A stretch of DNA of 64,000 bases from Bradyrhizobium sp. ISRA430 (GTDB taxonomy: Bacteria > Pseudomonadota > Alphaproteobacteria > Rhizobiales > Xanthobacteraceae). The notes under the pieces were generated by a model. The model worked only from the letters and a program-made list of their open reading frames with translations, was not told the DNA's origin and did no database searches. The number at the start of each line of letters is the position of its first letter. The stretch's first letter is position 1. The DNA lies in NCBI RefSeq assembly GCF_029909975.1, contig NZ_CP094516.1, positions 3,410,001 through 3,474,000 of the forward strand, written 5' to 3'. The position numbers and the translations under genes are program-made. Positions 48,689 through 58,795 of the stretch are shown here, one piece after another.

Positions 48689-50089
48689 TCACACCACCGG
48701 CTTCACGCCCGGCAGCGCCTGCACCAGCTCGCGGAACTTGGCGCCGCGGATCTCGAAATTGCGGTACTGGTCAAAGGAGGCGCAAGCGGGCGACAAGAGC
48801 ACGACGGCATCGGTGAGGCCGGATGCTTCCGCCTCGCGCGCGGCGTGCTCGACGGCAATGTCGAGAGTCTGGCTGATCTCGTGCGGGACGTCGCGGCCAA
48901 GCGTGCCGGAAAATTCCTGCGCAGCCTCGCCGATCAGATAGGCTTTGCGGATGCGCGGGAAGAAAGAGGTCAGGCTGGTGATGCCGCCTGCCTTTGCCTT
49001 GCCACCGGCAATCCAGAAGATATCGGTGAAGGATGACAGCGCGTGCGCAGTGGCATCTGCGTTGGTGCCCTTGGAGTCGTTGACGAACAGCACATTGCCG
49101 CGGCGACCGACCTGCTCCATGCGGTGCGCCAGCCCCGGAAAGCTGCGCAGGCCGTTCTGCAGGACATCCTGACCGATGCCCATCGCGAGCGCGGCGGCCG
49201 CGGCGCAGGCAGCGTTCTGCGCGTTGTGCAGGCCGCGCAGCGAGCCGATGCCCCCGAGCATGGCGACCTCGCTGCGGGCGCCGCCGGAGGCGCGCACGAT
49301 GGTGCCGTGCTCGACATAGATGCCGCTCGCCAGCGGATTTTTCACGGAGATGCGCTCGACCTTCTTGCCGACGCGGTCGAGCCGGTCGGCGATGTCGCGG
49401 CACCAGCCATCGTCGACGCCGACGATCGCGGTGCCGCCTGGCTGCACGCCGGCGACGAGGCGTTCCTTCACAGCGGCGTAATGCTTGATCGTGCCGTGGC
49501 GGTCGATGTGATCCTCGCTGACATTGAGCAGGATGCCGACCGAGGGATCGAGCGAGGGCGTGAGATCGATCTGGTAGGACGACATCTCGACGACGTGAAC
49601 ACGCCCCATGCGCGGCGGCTCCAGCGACAGGATCGCGGTGCCGATATTGCCGCCCATCTGCGTGTCGTAGCCGGCCACCTTGGTCAGATGCGCGATCAGC
49701 GCCGTCGTCGTCGACTTGCCGTTGGTGCCGGTGATGGCGACGAAGGGCGCGTCCGGCGCATGCCGCCGCCGCTCGCGGCAGAACAGTTCGATGTCGCCGA
49801 TCACTTCGACGCCGGCCTCGCGCGCCTTCGAGACGCTCCAATGCGCCACCGGATGGGTCAGCGGCACGCCGGGCGCGAGCACAAGCGCCGCGAAATTCGC
49901 CCAGGACACGTTGCGTAAGTCAGCGGTGACGAAACCGGCCTGCGCGGCCTTGGCGACGTTGTCCGCGTTGTCGTCCCCGGCGATCACCTCGGCGCCGCCG
50001 GCCTTCAAGGCGTGGCAGGACGCGAGCCCCGAGCCGCCGAGGCCGAACACCGCCACCGTCTTGCCGGCGAAGGATGTAATGGGGATCAT
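48689..50089 (-). CDS. murD: UDP-N-acetylmuramoyl-L-alanine--D-glutamate ligase
   Basis: A 466-residue Mur ligase that adds D-Glu. The N-terminal UDP-binding fold has [19 protein letters not shown]; the P-loop is [38 protein letters not shown] contains the metal region and [18 protein letters not shown] the C-terminal substrate block. It follows mraY by 10 bases and is probably co-translated with it. Confidence 0.97.
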   Translation of the reverse strand: MIPITSFAGKTVAVFGLGGSGLASCHALKAGGAEVIAGDDNADNVAKAAQAGFVTADLRNVSWANFAALVLAPGVPLTHPVAHWSVSKAREAGVEVIGDIELFCRERRRHAPDAPFVAITGTNGKSTTTALIAHLTKVAGYDTQMGGNIGTAILSLEPPRMGRVHVVEMSSYQIDLTPSLDPSVGILLNVSEDHIDRHGTIKHYAAVKERLVAGVQPGGTAIVGVDDGWCRDIADRLDRVGKKVERISVKNPLASGIYVEHGTIVRASGGARSEVAMLGGIGSLRGLHNAQNAACAAAAALAMGIGQDVLQNGLRSFPGLAHRMEQVGRRGNVLFVNDSKGTNADATAHALSSFTDIFWIAGGKAKAGGITSLTSFFPRIRKAYLIGEAAQEFSGTLGRDVPHEISQTLDIAVEHAAREAEASGLTDAVVLLSPACASFDQYRNFEIRGAKFRELVQALPGVKPVV

Positions 50090-50099
50090 GATGGAGCCG

Positions 50100-51203
50100 T
50101 CACCGCAGCTTCAGCGTCGACAAGCCGGCGAGCGCCAGCATCACCGAGATGATCCAGAAGCGGATCACGATCTGCGGCTCGGTCCAGCCCAATTGCTCGA
50201 AATGGTGATGGATCGGCGCCATCCGGAAGATGCGCTTACCTGTAAGCTTGAACGACACGACCTGCACGATGACGGAGACCGCCTCCAGCACGAACAGGCC
50301 GCCGATCACCGCAAGCACGATCTCGTGCTTCACCGCGACCGCGATCGCACCCAGCATGCCGCCGAGCGCGAGCGAGCCGGTGTCGCCCATGAAGATCGAG
50401 GCCGGCGGCGCGTTGAACCAGAGGAAGCCGAGGCCCGCCCCCAGCAGGGCGCCGCAGAGCACCGCGAGCTCGCCGGTGCCCGCGACATATTTGATCTGGA
50501 GATAGTCGGCGAAGACCGCGTTGCCGGCGAGATAGGCGATCATGGCGAAGCTGGCGGTCGCGATCATGACGGGCACGATGGCGAGGCCGTCGAGACCGTC
50601 AGTGAGGTTCACCGCGTTGCCGGCACCGACGATGACGAAGGCACCGAAGATGACGAAGAACCAGCCGAAATGCAGCACGACATCCTTGAAGAAGGGAATG
50701 GCGAGCGCGGTGGATGAGGGATCGCGGTTCAGCCGCACCAAGGCGTAGCAGGCGACCAGCGCGATGATTGCCTCGATCAGCAGGCGAAGCTTGCCGCCGA
50801 ACCCGCTCGTCGTCTGCTTGGTCACCTTGAGGTAATCGTCATAGAAGCCGACGAAGCCGAAGCCGAGTGTCACCGCGAGCACGATCCAGACGTAAGGGTT
50901 GAGCGGATTGGCCCACAGCACCGTGCCGACCGTGAGGCCCGACAGGATCATCAACCCGCCCATGGTGGGCGTGCCTTTCTTGGCGAGGTGCGACTGCGGG
51001 CCGTCGGTGCGGATCGGCTGGCCCTTGCCCTGGCGAATGCGCAAATGATCGATGATCCAGGGCCCGAACAGGAACACGAACAGGGCGCCGGTGACGATCG
51101 CCCCGCCGGTGCGGAACGTGATGTAGCGGAAGACGTTCAGGACGGTGCGCACCGCACCAAAGCCCGGAAATGTATTGGAGAGCTCGATCAGCCAGTAAAA
51201 CAT
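50100..51203 (-). CDS. mraY: Phospho-N-acetylmuramoyl-pentapeptide transferase
   Basis: A 367-residue membrane enzyme with ten helices that makes lipid I from UDP-MurNAc-pentapeptide and undecaprenyl phosphate. It has [13 protein letters not shown], the catalytic [16 protein letters not shown] (DDxxK), [36 protein letters not shown] and [18 protein letters not shown]. All hallmarks are intact. 132 bases separate it from murF. Confidence 0.98.
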   Translation of the reverse strand: MFYWLIELSNTFPGFGAVRTVLNVFRYITFRTGGAIVTGALFVFLFGPWIIDHLRIRQGKGQPIRTDGPQSHLAKKGTPTMGGLMILSGLTVGTVLWANPLNPYVWIVLAVTLGFGFVGFYDDYLKVTKQTTSGFGGKLRLLIEAIIALVACYALVRLNRDPSSTALAIPFFKDVVLHFGWFFVIFGAFVIVGAGNAVNLTDGLDGLAIVPVMIATASFAMIAYLAGNAVFADYLQIKYVAGTGELAVLCGALLGAGLGFLWFNAPPASIFMGDTGSLALGGMLGAIAVAVKHEIVLAVIGGLFVLEAVSVIVQVVSFKLTGKRIFRMAPIHHHFEQLGWTEPQIVIRFWIISVMLALAGLSTLKLR

Positions 51204-51335
51204 TCAGACGGTCCTATGGCGCCTTCGCGCGCGGCCTTGGCCTCGCGCATTCGCGGGTCTTCGTCATGGGTCGGGCGACCTCTAAGAAACCGGACGGCTT
51301 CGCGCCGCGAACGGGAACAGCGCCTTCCAAGCAGT

Positions 51336-52715
51336 TTACGCCTTTGCCTGCAAGGCGGCCACTAGCCCCGGTACAAACTTGTTGACCCAGAACATCTTCT
51401 TGCTGCCCTTGACAACCACCATGTCGCCTGCCTTCAGGAGCGCCGCAACATCGCTCGGCCTCAGCGTGGCGGGATCATCGTGCCAGCCGAGGCCCTTACC
51501 CGGCGGGAGCGCGTCGTAGAGGTGGCGCATCAAGGGGCCGACGCAATAAACGCCGTCGATGGCGTCGAGATATTTGGCAAGGCCGGTGTGATAGGCCGGC
51601 GCGTCGCCGCCCAGTTCCAGCATGTCGCCGAGCACCGCAATGCGGCGGCCGCCGCTCATCTGGCGTGCCGCGAGGCTTTGCAGCGCCGCGGCCACGCTGG
51701 CCGGATTGCCGTTGAAACTGTCGTCGATCACGGTGATGCCGTCGACGATCTGCTCGACGCCCCGGCCGGTCATGATGCCGACGCGATCGAGCTTGGTCGC
51801 GAGCGTTGCGGCATCGAGGTGCGCGGCATGGACCGAGGCAAGCGCGGCGAGCGCATTGTAGACGCGATGCGGGGCGCCCGGCGTCAGGCTGAACGATATC
51901 TGCGTCTTGCCGATCTCGGCCACGACCTGCCAGCTCTCGCCATGCGGCGCGTGCGTGAGCTCGCGCATTTCGGTGCCTTCGCCGAAGCGCACCATCGTTC
52001 CCTTCCATTCGGGCGCGGCGATCCCCGCCGGCAGCACCAGGACGCCGTCCTTCGGCAAGCCCAGAGCGATCGACACCTTCTCCCGCCGGATCGCCTCGAG
52101 CGAGCCGAGCTTCTCCAGATGCACGGGCTGGACATTGACGACGAGCGCGACCGTCGGCCGCGTCAATTCGCTGAGCCGCGCGATCTCGCCGGTCTGGTTC
52201 ATGCCCATCTCGACGACCCAGAGGCTGGCATCCGGCCGCGCGTTGCACAGCGTCAGCGGCACGCCCCAGAAATTGTTGAAGCTCGACGGGCTCGCATAGG
52301 CGTTTGGATAGGCTGCGAGGAATTCCTTGGTGCTGGTCTTGCCCGCGCTGCCGGTCAGCCCGATCACGGGCCCTGCGAAACGCGCGCGTGCGGCACGCGC
52401 GAGGCCCCAGAGGCCGTCGATCAGCGTGTCCTTCACGATGATCTGCGGAATGCGGATGCCCGCGATCTCATGCGGCACGATCATCGCGGCCGCGCCGGCT
52501 GCTTCTGCCTTGTCGGCAAACTCCCAACCGTCACGCGCGCTGGCGAAGCTCGAGATGAAGCCGCCGGTCGGAGAGCCGCTCAGCGCGACGAACAGGCTGC
52601 CGGGCTTCACCAGGCGGCTGTCCTGGGTGACGAAATCGATTGGCGTATCGGGAAACGATCCGGCAACGCCCAGCGCACGCGCCACTTCGGCAACCGTCCA
52701 AATTGGCGCGCTCAT
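51336..52715 (-). CDS. murF: UDP-N-acetylmuramoyl-tripeptide--D-alanyl-D-alanine ligase
   Basis: A 459-residue Mur ligase that attaches D-Ala-D-Ala. The P-loop is IGLTGSAGKTSTKEFLAA, with ASPSSFNNFWGVPLTLCNA, EMGMNQTGEIARLSELTRP and DDSFNGNPASVAAALQSLA. Its ATG overlaps the murE stop (ATGA, 52712-52715), so translation is coupled. The N-terminal domain starts MSAPIWTVAEVARALGV. Confidence 0.97.
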   Translation of the reverse strand: MSAPIWTVAEVARALGVAGSFPDTPIDFVTQDSRLVKPGSLFVALSGSPTGGFISSFASARDGWEFADKAEAAGAAAMIVPHEIAGIRIPQIIVKDTLIDGLWGLARAARARFAGPVIGLTGSAGKTSTKEFLAAYPNAYASPSSFNNFWGVPLTLCNARPDASLWVVEMGMNQTGEIARLSELTRPTVALVVNVQPVHLEKLGSLEAIRREKVSIALGLPKDGVLVLPAGIAAPEWKGTMVRFGEGTEMRELTHAPHGESWQVVAEIGKTQISFSLTPGAPHRVYNALAALASVHAAHLDAATLATKLDRVGIMTGRGVEQIVDGITVIDDSFNGNPASVAAALQSLAARQMSGGRRIAVLGDMLELGGDAPAYHTGLAKYLDAIDGVYCVGPLMRHLYDALPPGKGLGWHDDPATLRPSDVAALLKAGDMVVVKGSKKMFWVNKFVPGLVAALQAKA

Positions 52716-54169
52716 GCAACCCTCGGCGCTAATGCAGCGGCAACCGCCTCGTGATCACTGAACGGCAGCACCTGGCCGCCGACGATCTGACCGGTCTCGT
52801 GTCCCTTGCCCGCGATCAGCAGGGCATCGCCGGCTTGCAGCTCGTCGATCGCGGTACGGATCGCGGCGGCGCGGTCACCGATTTCCCTGGCGCCCTTTGC
52901 GGTCGCGAGGATCGCGGCGCGAATGGCTTCCGGCTTCTCGCTGCGCGGATTGTCGTCGGTGATGATGACGCCATCGGCGTTCTCCGCCGCGATCTCGCCC
53001 ATGATCGCCCGCTTGCCGGCATCGCGGTCGCCGCCGGCGCCGAACACGACGATGAGCCTGCGCCTGGCGTAAGGACGCAGCGCCTGCAACGCTTTCGCCA
53101 GTGCATCCGGCTTGTGCGCATAGTCGACGAAGATCGGCGCACCGTTGCGCTCGCCGACGCGTTCGAGCCGGCCTTTGGCGCCTTCGAGATGTTCGAGGCT
53201 TGCGATCACATTTGCCGCATCGCTGCCGGTGCCGATCGCAAGGCCGGCGGACACCAGCGCATTCTCGATCTGGAATGCGCCGACCAGCGGCAGCCGAACC
53301 GAATAGCGCTTGCCGCAATGCTCGATCGCAAGCTTCTGCGCAAAGCCCTCGACCTCGGCATCGACGAGGCGAATGCCCTCGCCTGCGCCATCGCCGTTGC
53401 AGCCGACCGCCATCACGCGCAAGCCGCGCGTCTTCGCTGCATTGATCGCTTCCGCTGAACAGTCGTGATCGGCGGAGATCACGGCCGCGCCGCCCGGCGG
53501 GATCAGCTCGCGGAACAGCCGGAGCTTGGCCGCAAGGTAATGCGCGACGGTCGGATGGTAATCCATGTGATCGCGCGAGAGATTGGTGAAGCCGCCGGCG
53601 GAGACGCGCACGCCGTCGAGGCGATACTGATCGAGCCCGTGCGAGGACGCCTCGAACGCGAGATGCGTGATGCCCTCGCGCGCGATCTCATCGAGCTGCC
53701 GGTGCAGCGCGATCGGATCGGGCGTGGTCAGCGAGCCATAGACCGTGCGCTTCGGCGAAACGAGACCTATGGTTCCGATGCTGGCGGAAGCATGCCCGAG
53801 CCGCTCCCAGATCTGCCGCGTGAACGCCGCGACTGAGGTCTTGCCGCTGGTGCCGGTGACCGCCGCGATGGTCGCGGGCTGCATAGGGAAGAATCTTGCC
53901 GCGGCGAGTGCCAGCGCGCGGCGCGGATTGGCGACTGCAATGAACGGCACCCTGCAGGTGGCAGGCGCCTGATCGCCGACTACCGCCACCGCTCCTGCGG
54001 CAGCCGCGGCATCGATGAAGCGCGCGCCGTCGGTCTTGCTGCCGGCCAGCGCGAAAAAAAGGTCACCGTGCCTGACCACGCGGCTGTCGAGCGCAAGCCC
54101 CGTCACATCGAGGCCTGCGAGGGCCGGCTCGATTGCGGCATCATTGCCTAAGACGTCACGCAGCTTCAT
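52712..54169 (-). CDS. murE: UDP-MurNAc-L-Ala-D-Glu--meso-diaminopimelate ligase
   Basis: A 485-residue Mur ligase that adds the third residue. The P-loop is AVTGTSGKTSVAAFTRQIW, and the substrate-specificity motif is DDNPRSEKPEAI: DNPR is the signature of enzymes that use meso-diaminopimelate, as expected for a Gram-negative. SLTTPDPIALHRQLDEIARE and YHPTVAHYLAAKLRLF are further family blocks. It follows ftsI after 83 bases. Confidence 0.97.
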   Translation of the reverse strand: MKLRDVLGNDAAIEPALAGLDVTGLALDSRVVRHGDLFFALAGSKTDGARFIDAAAAAGAVAVVGDQAPATCRVPFIAVANPRRALALAAARFFPMQPATIAAVTGTSGKTSVAAFTRQIWERLGHASASIGTIGLVSPKRTVYGSLTTPDPIALHRQLDEIAREGITHLAFEASSHGLDQYRLDGVRVSAGGFTNLSRDHMDYHPTVAHYLAAKLRLFRELIPPGGAAVISADHDCSAEAINAAKTRGLRVMAVGCNGDGAGEGIRLVDAEVEGFAQKLAIEHCGKRYSVRLPLVGAFQIENALVSAGLAIGTGSDAANVIASLEHLEGAKGRLERVGERNGAPIFVDYAHKPDALAKALQALRPYARRRLIVVFGAGGDRDAGKRAIMGEIAAENADGVIITDDNPRSEKPEAIRAAILATAKGAREIGDRAAAIRTAIDELQAGDALLIAGKGHETGQIVGGQVLPFSDHEAVAAALAPRVA

Positions 54170-54252
54170 GGTGTTCCAGTCGAGATGCCCTGCCGGAACG
54201 CCGAATCCTCGGAAAATACCGACTCAGCACCGCCAATGGGCCATCCGGTTGA

Positions 54253-56007
54253 TTACTGGGTTGTCCTGGATGCTGCAAGAATAAGGCGGTCGGACGGCGG
54301 CAGGTCAAATCGTGGCTCGACACCCAAGAGCGGCGCGATACGGGCGATGACCTTGCCCCCCGTCGGCACAGCATTAAAGCCCGACGTGATGAAACCATAC
54401 GTTTCCTGCAAGGGCTGTGGCTCGTCCAGCATGACGAGAATCTGATATTTCGGATCGTCGGAGGGCATGATTGCGGTGAAGGAGTTGAGCACCCGCTTCT
54501 TGGCATAACGGCCGTTAATGACCTTCTCGGACGTGCCGGTTTTGCCGCCGATATAGTAGCCGGGAACATCGGCCTTCTTGGCGGTGCCGATCTCGGCATT
54601 GAGCCGCATCAGATATCGCATCTTTTCGGAGGTCTCTGGCTTGATCACACGCTTGGCCATCGCCGACGCTTCCGCTTCGCTGCGTTTCAGGAATGTCGGT
54701 GGGATCAGGTAGCCACCGTTCATCAGTGCGTTGATGCCCATCACTGCCTGCAGCGGCGCCACCGACAAGCCCTGGCCGAACGCGATAGTCACGGTGTTCA
54801 ACTCGCCCCAGTGGCGCGGTACCAGTGGTGCGGCGCTCTCCGGCAACTCGGTACGCAGCCGCGTCAACTGACCCATTTTTGCCAGGAAGGCCTTGTGCGC
54901 CTCGACACCCTGGCCAAGCGCGATCCGCGCGGCGCCGATGTTGGACGAGTAGGTGAACACTTCCTTGGTGTTGATGAAACGTCCGAGCGCGTGGCTATCG
55001 TGGATGGTGAACTTGCCGTAGTGCAGGTTTCCGCGTGCATCCCACATCGAGTTCAGGTTGATTTTGCCAGAATCGAGGGCCATGGCGAGCGTGAACGCCT
55101 TGAACGTCGAGCCCATCTCGTAGACGCCGGTGGTCAGGCGGTTGATGCGGTCGGGGTCATGCGCTTCCTTGGGGTTGTTGGGATCGAAGTCGGGCAGCGA
55201 GACCATCGCGACGATCTCCCCGGTCTTGACGTTGGAAATGATGCCCGAGGCCGCCTTCGCGTGAAACTTCTCCTTCGCCTTCAACAGCTCGTCGCGCAGT
55301 GCATGCTCGACGCGCAAGTCGACTGACAGCTCGATCGGCTTTTGCAGGCGATCGGTGGCAAAGCCTGCGCGGTGGAGATCGGCGAGCCCATTGTTGTCGA
55401 GCCACTTTTCCATGCCGGCGATGCCCTGGTTGTCGATGTTGACGAGACCGATGAGGTGGGCAACCTCGTTGCCGGTCGGATAGACGCGCTTGTTCTCGCG
55501 CAGGAAGCCGATGCCGGGAATGCCGAGCTTGTGGATGTCCTGCTGCTGCTTCGGCGTGATCTCGCGCTTCAGCCAGACGAACCCCTTTCGCGACGACAGG
55601 CGCTCGCGCACCTCGGCCTCGTCGAGATCAGGCACGGTGGCAGTCAGAAGCTCGATCGCCTCGTCCTTGTCGATGATGCGGCGCGGCTCGCCGAACAGGC
55701 TCGGCGCCTTGACGTCGGTTGCGAGGATCGCGCCGTTGCGGTCGACGATGTCGGGCCGCGCGGTCGCGACCACGTCCTGCGCCGCCGCGCGCCGCGCGCC
55801 GTGCGCATCGGCGCCGATCGCGAACATCACGAGCCGGCCGCCGATCAGGGCATAGATCGACGCGAAGGCGAGGATGGCAAGCCCGACGCGCGCGCGGGCC
55901 TTCGCGGCGCGGTCGACGTTGCGTCCGTAGAGCAGGCTGCGGATCAGCCGCTGGCGCCAAGGCTCGGTTGATTTCGCGGTGGGTTTTGCGGGCGTCGCCG
56001 GGCTCAT
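54253..56007 (-). CDS. ftsI: Septal penicillin-binding protein (PBP3/FtsI)
   Basis: A 584-residue class B PBP that crosslinks septal peptidoglycan. A cytosolic N-tail and single helix (VGLAILAFASIYALIGGRLV) precede the dimerisation domain. The transpeptidase motifs are intact: the active Ser in EMGSTFKAFTLAM (SxxK), YSSN (SxN), and GGKTGTSEKV (KTG). The ATG overlaps the ftsL stop by 4 bases (56004-56007). With FtsW it forms the septal synthase. Confidence 0.97.
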   Translation of the reverse strand: MSPATPAKPTAKSTEPWRQRLIRSLLYGRNVDRAAKARARVGLAILAFASIYALIGGRLVMFAIGADAHGARRAAAQDVVATARPDIVDRNGAILATDVKAPSLFGEPRRIIDKDEAIELLTATVPDLDEAEVRERLSSRKGFVWLKREITPKQQQDIHKLGIPGIGFLRENKRVYPTGNEVAHLIGLVNIDNQGIAGMEKWLDNNGLADLHRAGFATDRLQKPIELSVDLRVEHALRDELLKAKEKFHAKAASGIISNVKTGEIVAMVSLPDFDPNNPKEAHDPDRINRLTTGVYEMGSTFKAFTLAMALDSGKINLNSMWDARGNLHYGKFTIHDSHALGRFINTKEVFTYSSNIGAARIALGQGVEAHKAFLAKMGQLTRLRTELPESAAPLVPRHWGELNTVTIAFGQGLSVAPLQAVMGINALMNGGYLIPPTFLKRSEAEASAMAKRVIKPETSEKMRYLMRLNAEIGTAKKADVPGYYIGGKTGTSEKVINGRYAKKRVLNSFTAIMPSDDPKYQILVMLDEPQPLQETYGFITSGFNAVPTGGKVIARIAPLLGVEPRFDLPPSDRLILAASRTTQ

Positions 56008-56396
56008 TGCTTGTCCTCGCCCTGAGACACGGAGCCCGTCACCGCGTCGGGATCGCTGGCGGCTTCGATGGTGTTGATCATGGACCCGATCGGATCGGGC
56101 TCGCCCGGCCGGAACAGGCGCGGCGGACGCTCCGGCAGATTCTTCAGCGAGTCATATTGCGTGGCGTTGATCGGCTTGAGCGGCAGATGGCGCTCGGTCA
56201 GGCCCTGCAGACGCAGCGGCGCATCGAGCTTGGCCCATTCGGACCGCAGCGCCGCGATAGCATCGCGCTGCTCGCGAATCTCCGCGTGCAGCCGCAGCAC
56301 CTTCTCGGTGCGGGCGGTGGAGTCCATCTTGATCCGGTAGACATAGGCCGCCGCGAAGATCAGCGCGCCGATGACAAGGAGGTGGATGATGCGCAT
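56004..56396 (-). CDS. ftsL: Cell division protein FtsL
   Basis: A 130-residue bitopic protein: a short cytosolic start, one membrane helix (IIHLLVIGALIFAAAYVY, 3-20), then a leucine-zipper-like coiled coil (EKVLRLHAEIREQRDAIA, about 31-58) and a C-terminal Pro/Arg-rich extension (NLPERPPRLFRPGEPDPIG). It joins FtsB and FtsQ to activate FtsWI. Position between rsmH (3-base gap) and ftsI (4-base overlap) is diagnostic even though sequence identity in the family is low. Confidence 0.9.
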   Translation of the reverse strand: MRIIHLLVIGALIFAAAYVYRIKMDSTARTEKVLRLHAEIREQRDAIAALRSEWAKLDAPLRLQGLTERHLPLKPINATQYDSLKNLPERPPRLFRPGEPDPIGSMINTIEAASDPDAVTGSVSQGEDKQ

Positions 56397-56399
56397 GCG

Positions 56400-57389
56400 C
56401 TAGTCACCCCTCATCACATCGGCGAGGCTTGGCCAGGACGACGGCTCGGCGTCCTCATGCGCAGGCGCAGCCGTGCGCTCGGCGGCGCGCAGCTTGGCGG
56501 ATCGCGCGCGTGGATTGTGCGCGACCTCCTCCTCGCCGGCGACGACCGGCCGCCGCGTTAGGAGCTGGAAGCTCGGCGGCACTTGTGCCACCTGGGGCAG
56601 ATGCCGCGAGCCGCCGCCGGTCTTGGCGCGCTCGGACAGGAAGGTCTTCACGATGCGGTCTTCCAGCGAATGGAACGAGACGACCACCAGCCGTCCGCCG
56701 GGACGCAGCACGCGCTCGGCCGCAGCCAGCGCGGTCTTGAGCTCGTCGAGCTCTTCATTGACGAAGATGCGTAAGGCCTGGAAGGTTCGCGTTGCCGGAT
56801 GGATGTCGCCGGGCTTCGAGCGCACGACCCGCGCAACGATGTCAGCCAGCGCGCGTGTCGTGGCGATCGGCGCCTCCTGCCGTGCCGCGACGATGGCGCG
56901 TGCGACTTTGCGCGAATGCCGCTCCTCGCCGAAGAGATAGATGATGTCGGCGAGATCGCCTTCCGAGGCACGCGCGACGATTTCGGCGGCGGTCGGTCCG
57001 ACCTGCCCCATCCGCATGTCGAGCGGACCCTCGAGGCGGAAGGAGAAGCCGCGGCCGGCCTGGTCGAGCTGCATCGAGGACACGCCGACATCCATCACGA
57101 CGCCATCGACGGCATCGACGCCTTGCGCGGCACAGACCTCGGCGAGGTTCGAGAAACGGTCCTCGACAAGCGTCAGCCGGCCAGCGGAACGCTCGACCAG
57201 CTCGGAACCGCCAGCAATGGCCGTGCGATCGCGGTCGATGGCGATGAGGCGGGTTCCCGGCACATCGAGGATTGCGCGGCTGTAGCCACCGCCGCCAAAA
57301 GTGGCGTCGACATAGATCCCGGCCGCGCGGGGCGCGAGGTAGTTGAGTGCCTCACGGCCAAGCACGGGAATATGGTCGGCCGACGTCAT
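56400..57389 (-). CDS. rsmH: 16S rRNA (cytosine1402-N4)-methyltransferase
   Basis: A 329-residue SAM methyltransferase that modifies C1402 of 16S rRNA in the decoding centre. Family blocks are [19 protein letters not shown] at the start, [16 protein letters not shown] (SAM loop), [24 protein letters not shown], and [16 protein letters not shown] with [16 protein letters not shown]. The ATG at 57389 ([11 protein letters not shown]) is used; ATG 57413 is possible. It is the first gene of the dcw block; no mraZ lies upstream. Confidence 0.96.
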   Translation of the reverse strand: MTSADHIPVLGREALNYLAPRAAGIYVDATFGGGGYSRAILDVPGTRLIAIDRDRTAIAGGSELVERSAGRLTLVEDRFSNLAEVCAAQGVDAVDGVVMDVGVSSMQLDQAGRGFSFRLEGPLDMRMGQVGPTAAEIVARASEGDLADIIYLFGEERHSRKVARAIVAARQEAPIATTRALADIVARVVRSKPGDIHPATRTFQALRIFVNEELDELKTALAAAERVLRPGGRLVVVSFHSLEDRIVKTFLSERAKTGGGSRHLPQVAQVPPSFQLLTRRPVVAGEEEVAHNPRARSAKLRAAERTAAPAHEDAEPSSWPSLADVMRGD

Positions 57390-57640
57390 GCGCCACACCT
57401 GCCGGGCGTCCATACGACATCGGAGGCGCGCAAGCCCATGACGTCTCGAATTATTCCCCGTCGCGGCGGTTCCACGACCAAACCCTCGTGCAGCACGCTT
57501 GCCAGCCCCGGTCGTCCAGGGCCGCAAACCCTGTGTTCCCAGCGGAAATTGTCGGGCAGCCATGGGATTTCGAGCCAAAAACGCTTTGGCCGCCTCCGGA
57601 CGCGGGTCGGCTCTTCACCACTCAGTAACGGCCCTTAGCG

Positions 57641-57655
57641 TTAAGAAAGCGTTGA
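57641..57655. promoter_or_regulatory. Candidate CtrA-type box upstream of rsmH
   Basis: TTAA (57641-57644), seven bases, TTGA (57652-57655): one mismatch from the TTAA-N7-TTAA binding motif of the alphaproteobacterial cell-cycle regulator CtrA. It lies about 250 bases upstream of rsmH and about 165 bases upstream of the divergent amidase. The motif is short, so chance occurrence is possible. Confidence 0.3.
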
Positions 57656-57820
57656 TCGGCCCGTTACAAGTCGAAAAGGTTACCTTCTGGTGATGCTTCA
57701 TCCACACACAACGCGCAAAATGCGTCCGTTAACTGCGCCGCCCGATTGCGTGCGGCGATGGGGTAAAGGAATAGTAAAGAGAAGGGCTTGGCCCACGTTC
57801 CTGTCCGACCTGAGTTGTAT

Positions 57821-58684
57821 ATGCCGTCCGGTTCGTCCGCGTCATCTGGATCTGATTCGAAGCGTCAGCGTGTTCTCCCGGCTCCCAAGGGCGCGGCGGG
57901 CATGAGGACGTTCGACCCGGATTCTTCGATCGTCTCGGACATCATCCCCTCGCCCAACTATGGCGAGCGCAACAAGGGGCGGCAGCCGGATATGATCCTG
58001 CTGCACTACACCGGCATGCCCGACGTCGAAGGCGCGCTGGCACGGCTGTGCACGGCAGGCACTGAGGTCTCTGCTCATTACGTCGTGCTGGAGGATGGCC
58101 GCATCGTACAATGCGTGCCCGAGGCCAAACGCGCCTGGCACGCCGGCGTCTCGTCCTGGGCCGGCGAGGACGACATCAACTCGTGCTCGATCGGGATCGA
58201 GATCGTCAACCGGGGACACGACTGGGGTTATCCCGAGTTTCCGCTGCGGCAGATCGCAGCGGTGATCGCGCTGTGCCGCGGCATCGTGCTCCGCCGCAAA
58301 GTGCCGGCGCACCGCGTGCTCGGCCATTCCGACGTGGCACCGGCGCGGAAGAAGGATCCGGGCGAAAAGTTCCCGTGGCATTCGCTGGCCAATTCCGGCG
58401 TCGGTCACTGGGTCACGCCGGCCCCGGTCGTGCGCGGCGAGAGCCTGATGCTCGGCACCATCAGCGACGAAGTGCTGAGCCTGCAACAGGCGCTCGCAAA
58501 ATACGGCTATGGCATCCCCCTCACCGGCAAATACGACGCCGCAACGATGGAAGTCGTCACCGCCTTCCAGCGCCACTTCCGCCCGGCGCGGCTCGATGGC
58601 GTGGCGGATCACTCGACGCTATCGACATTGCAAGCGCTGCTCGCCAGCTTGCCAGCGGAGGGGACGACGGTCGCGTCGAAGTGA
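57821..58684 (+). CDS. N-acetylmuramoyl-L-alanine amidase (AmpD-like) with peptidoglycan-binding domain
   Basis: A 287-residue zinc amidase. The Amidase_2 domain (about 45-185) has MILLHYTGM (zinc His), SAHYVVLEDGRIVQCVPE, SIGIEIVNRGHDWGYPEF and the C-terminal zinc/catalytic AHRVLGHSDVAPARKKDPG. A peptidoglycan-binding type 1 domain follows (about 208-275, LQQALAKYGYGIPLTGKYD and VTAFQRHFRPARLDG). No clear signal peptide is present, so it may act on recycled muropeptides in the cytosol; the binding domain would also suit a periplasmic role. The start is uncertain: ATG 57821 or, 27 codons later, ATG 57902. Confidence 0.88.
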   Translation: MPSGSSASSGSDSKRQRVLPAPKGAAGMRTFDPDSSIVSDIIPSPNYGERNKGRQPDMILLHYTGMPDVEGALARLCTAGTEVSAHYVVLEDGRIVQCVPEAKRAWHAGVSSWAGEDDINSCSIGIEIVNRGHDWGYPEFPLRQIAAVIALCRGIVLRRKVPAHRVLGHSDVAPARKKDPGEKFPWHSLANSGVGHWVTPAPVVRGESLMLGTISDEVLSLQQALAKYGYGIPLTGKYDAATMEVVTAFQRHFRPARLDGVADHSTLSTLQALLASLPAEGTTVASK

Positions 58685-58697
58685 CGGCGCAGGTCCC

Positions 58698-58781
58698 GTC
58701 ATTGCGAGCGCAGCGGAGCAATCCAGAATCCCTCGGCGGAAAGACTCTGGATCGCTTCGTCGCTTCGCTCCTCGCAATGAC
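58698..58781. repeat. Interspersed palindromic repeat, family B copy 2
   Basis: 84 bases, same length and ends as copy 1 (GTCATTGCGAGCG at left, CTCCTCGCAATGAC at right), with CAATCCAGA and TCTGGAT inverted inside. It lies between the convergent amidase and sigma-factor genes. Confidence 0.85.
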
Positions 58782-58795
58782 TGAGTGTGTGGCGA

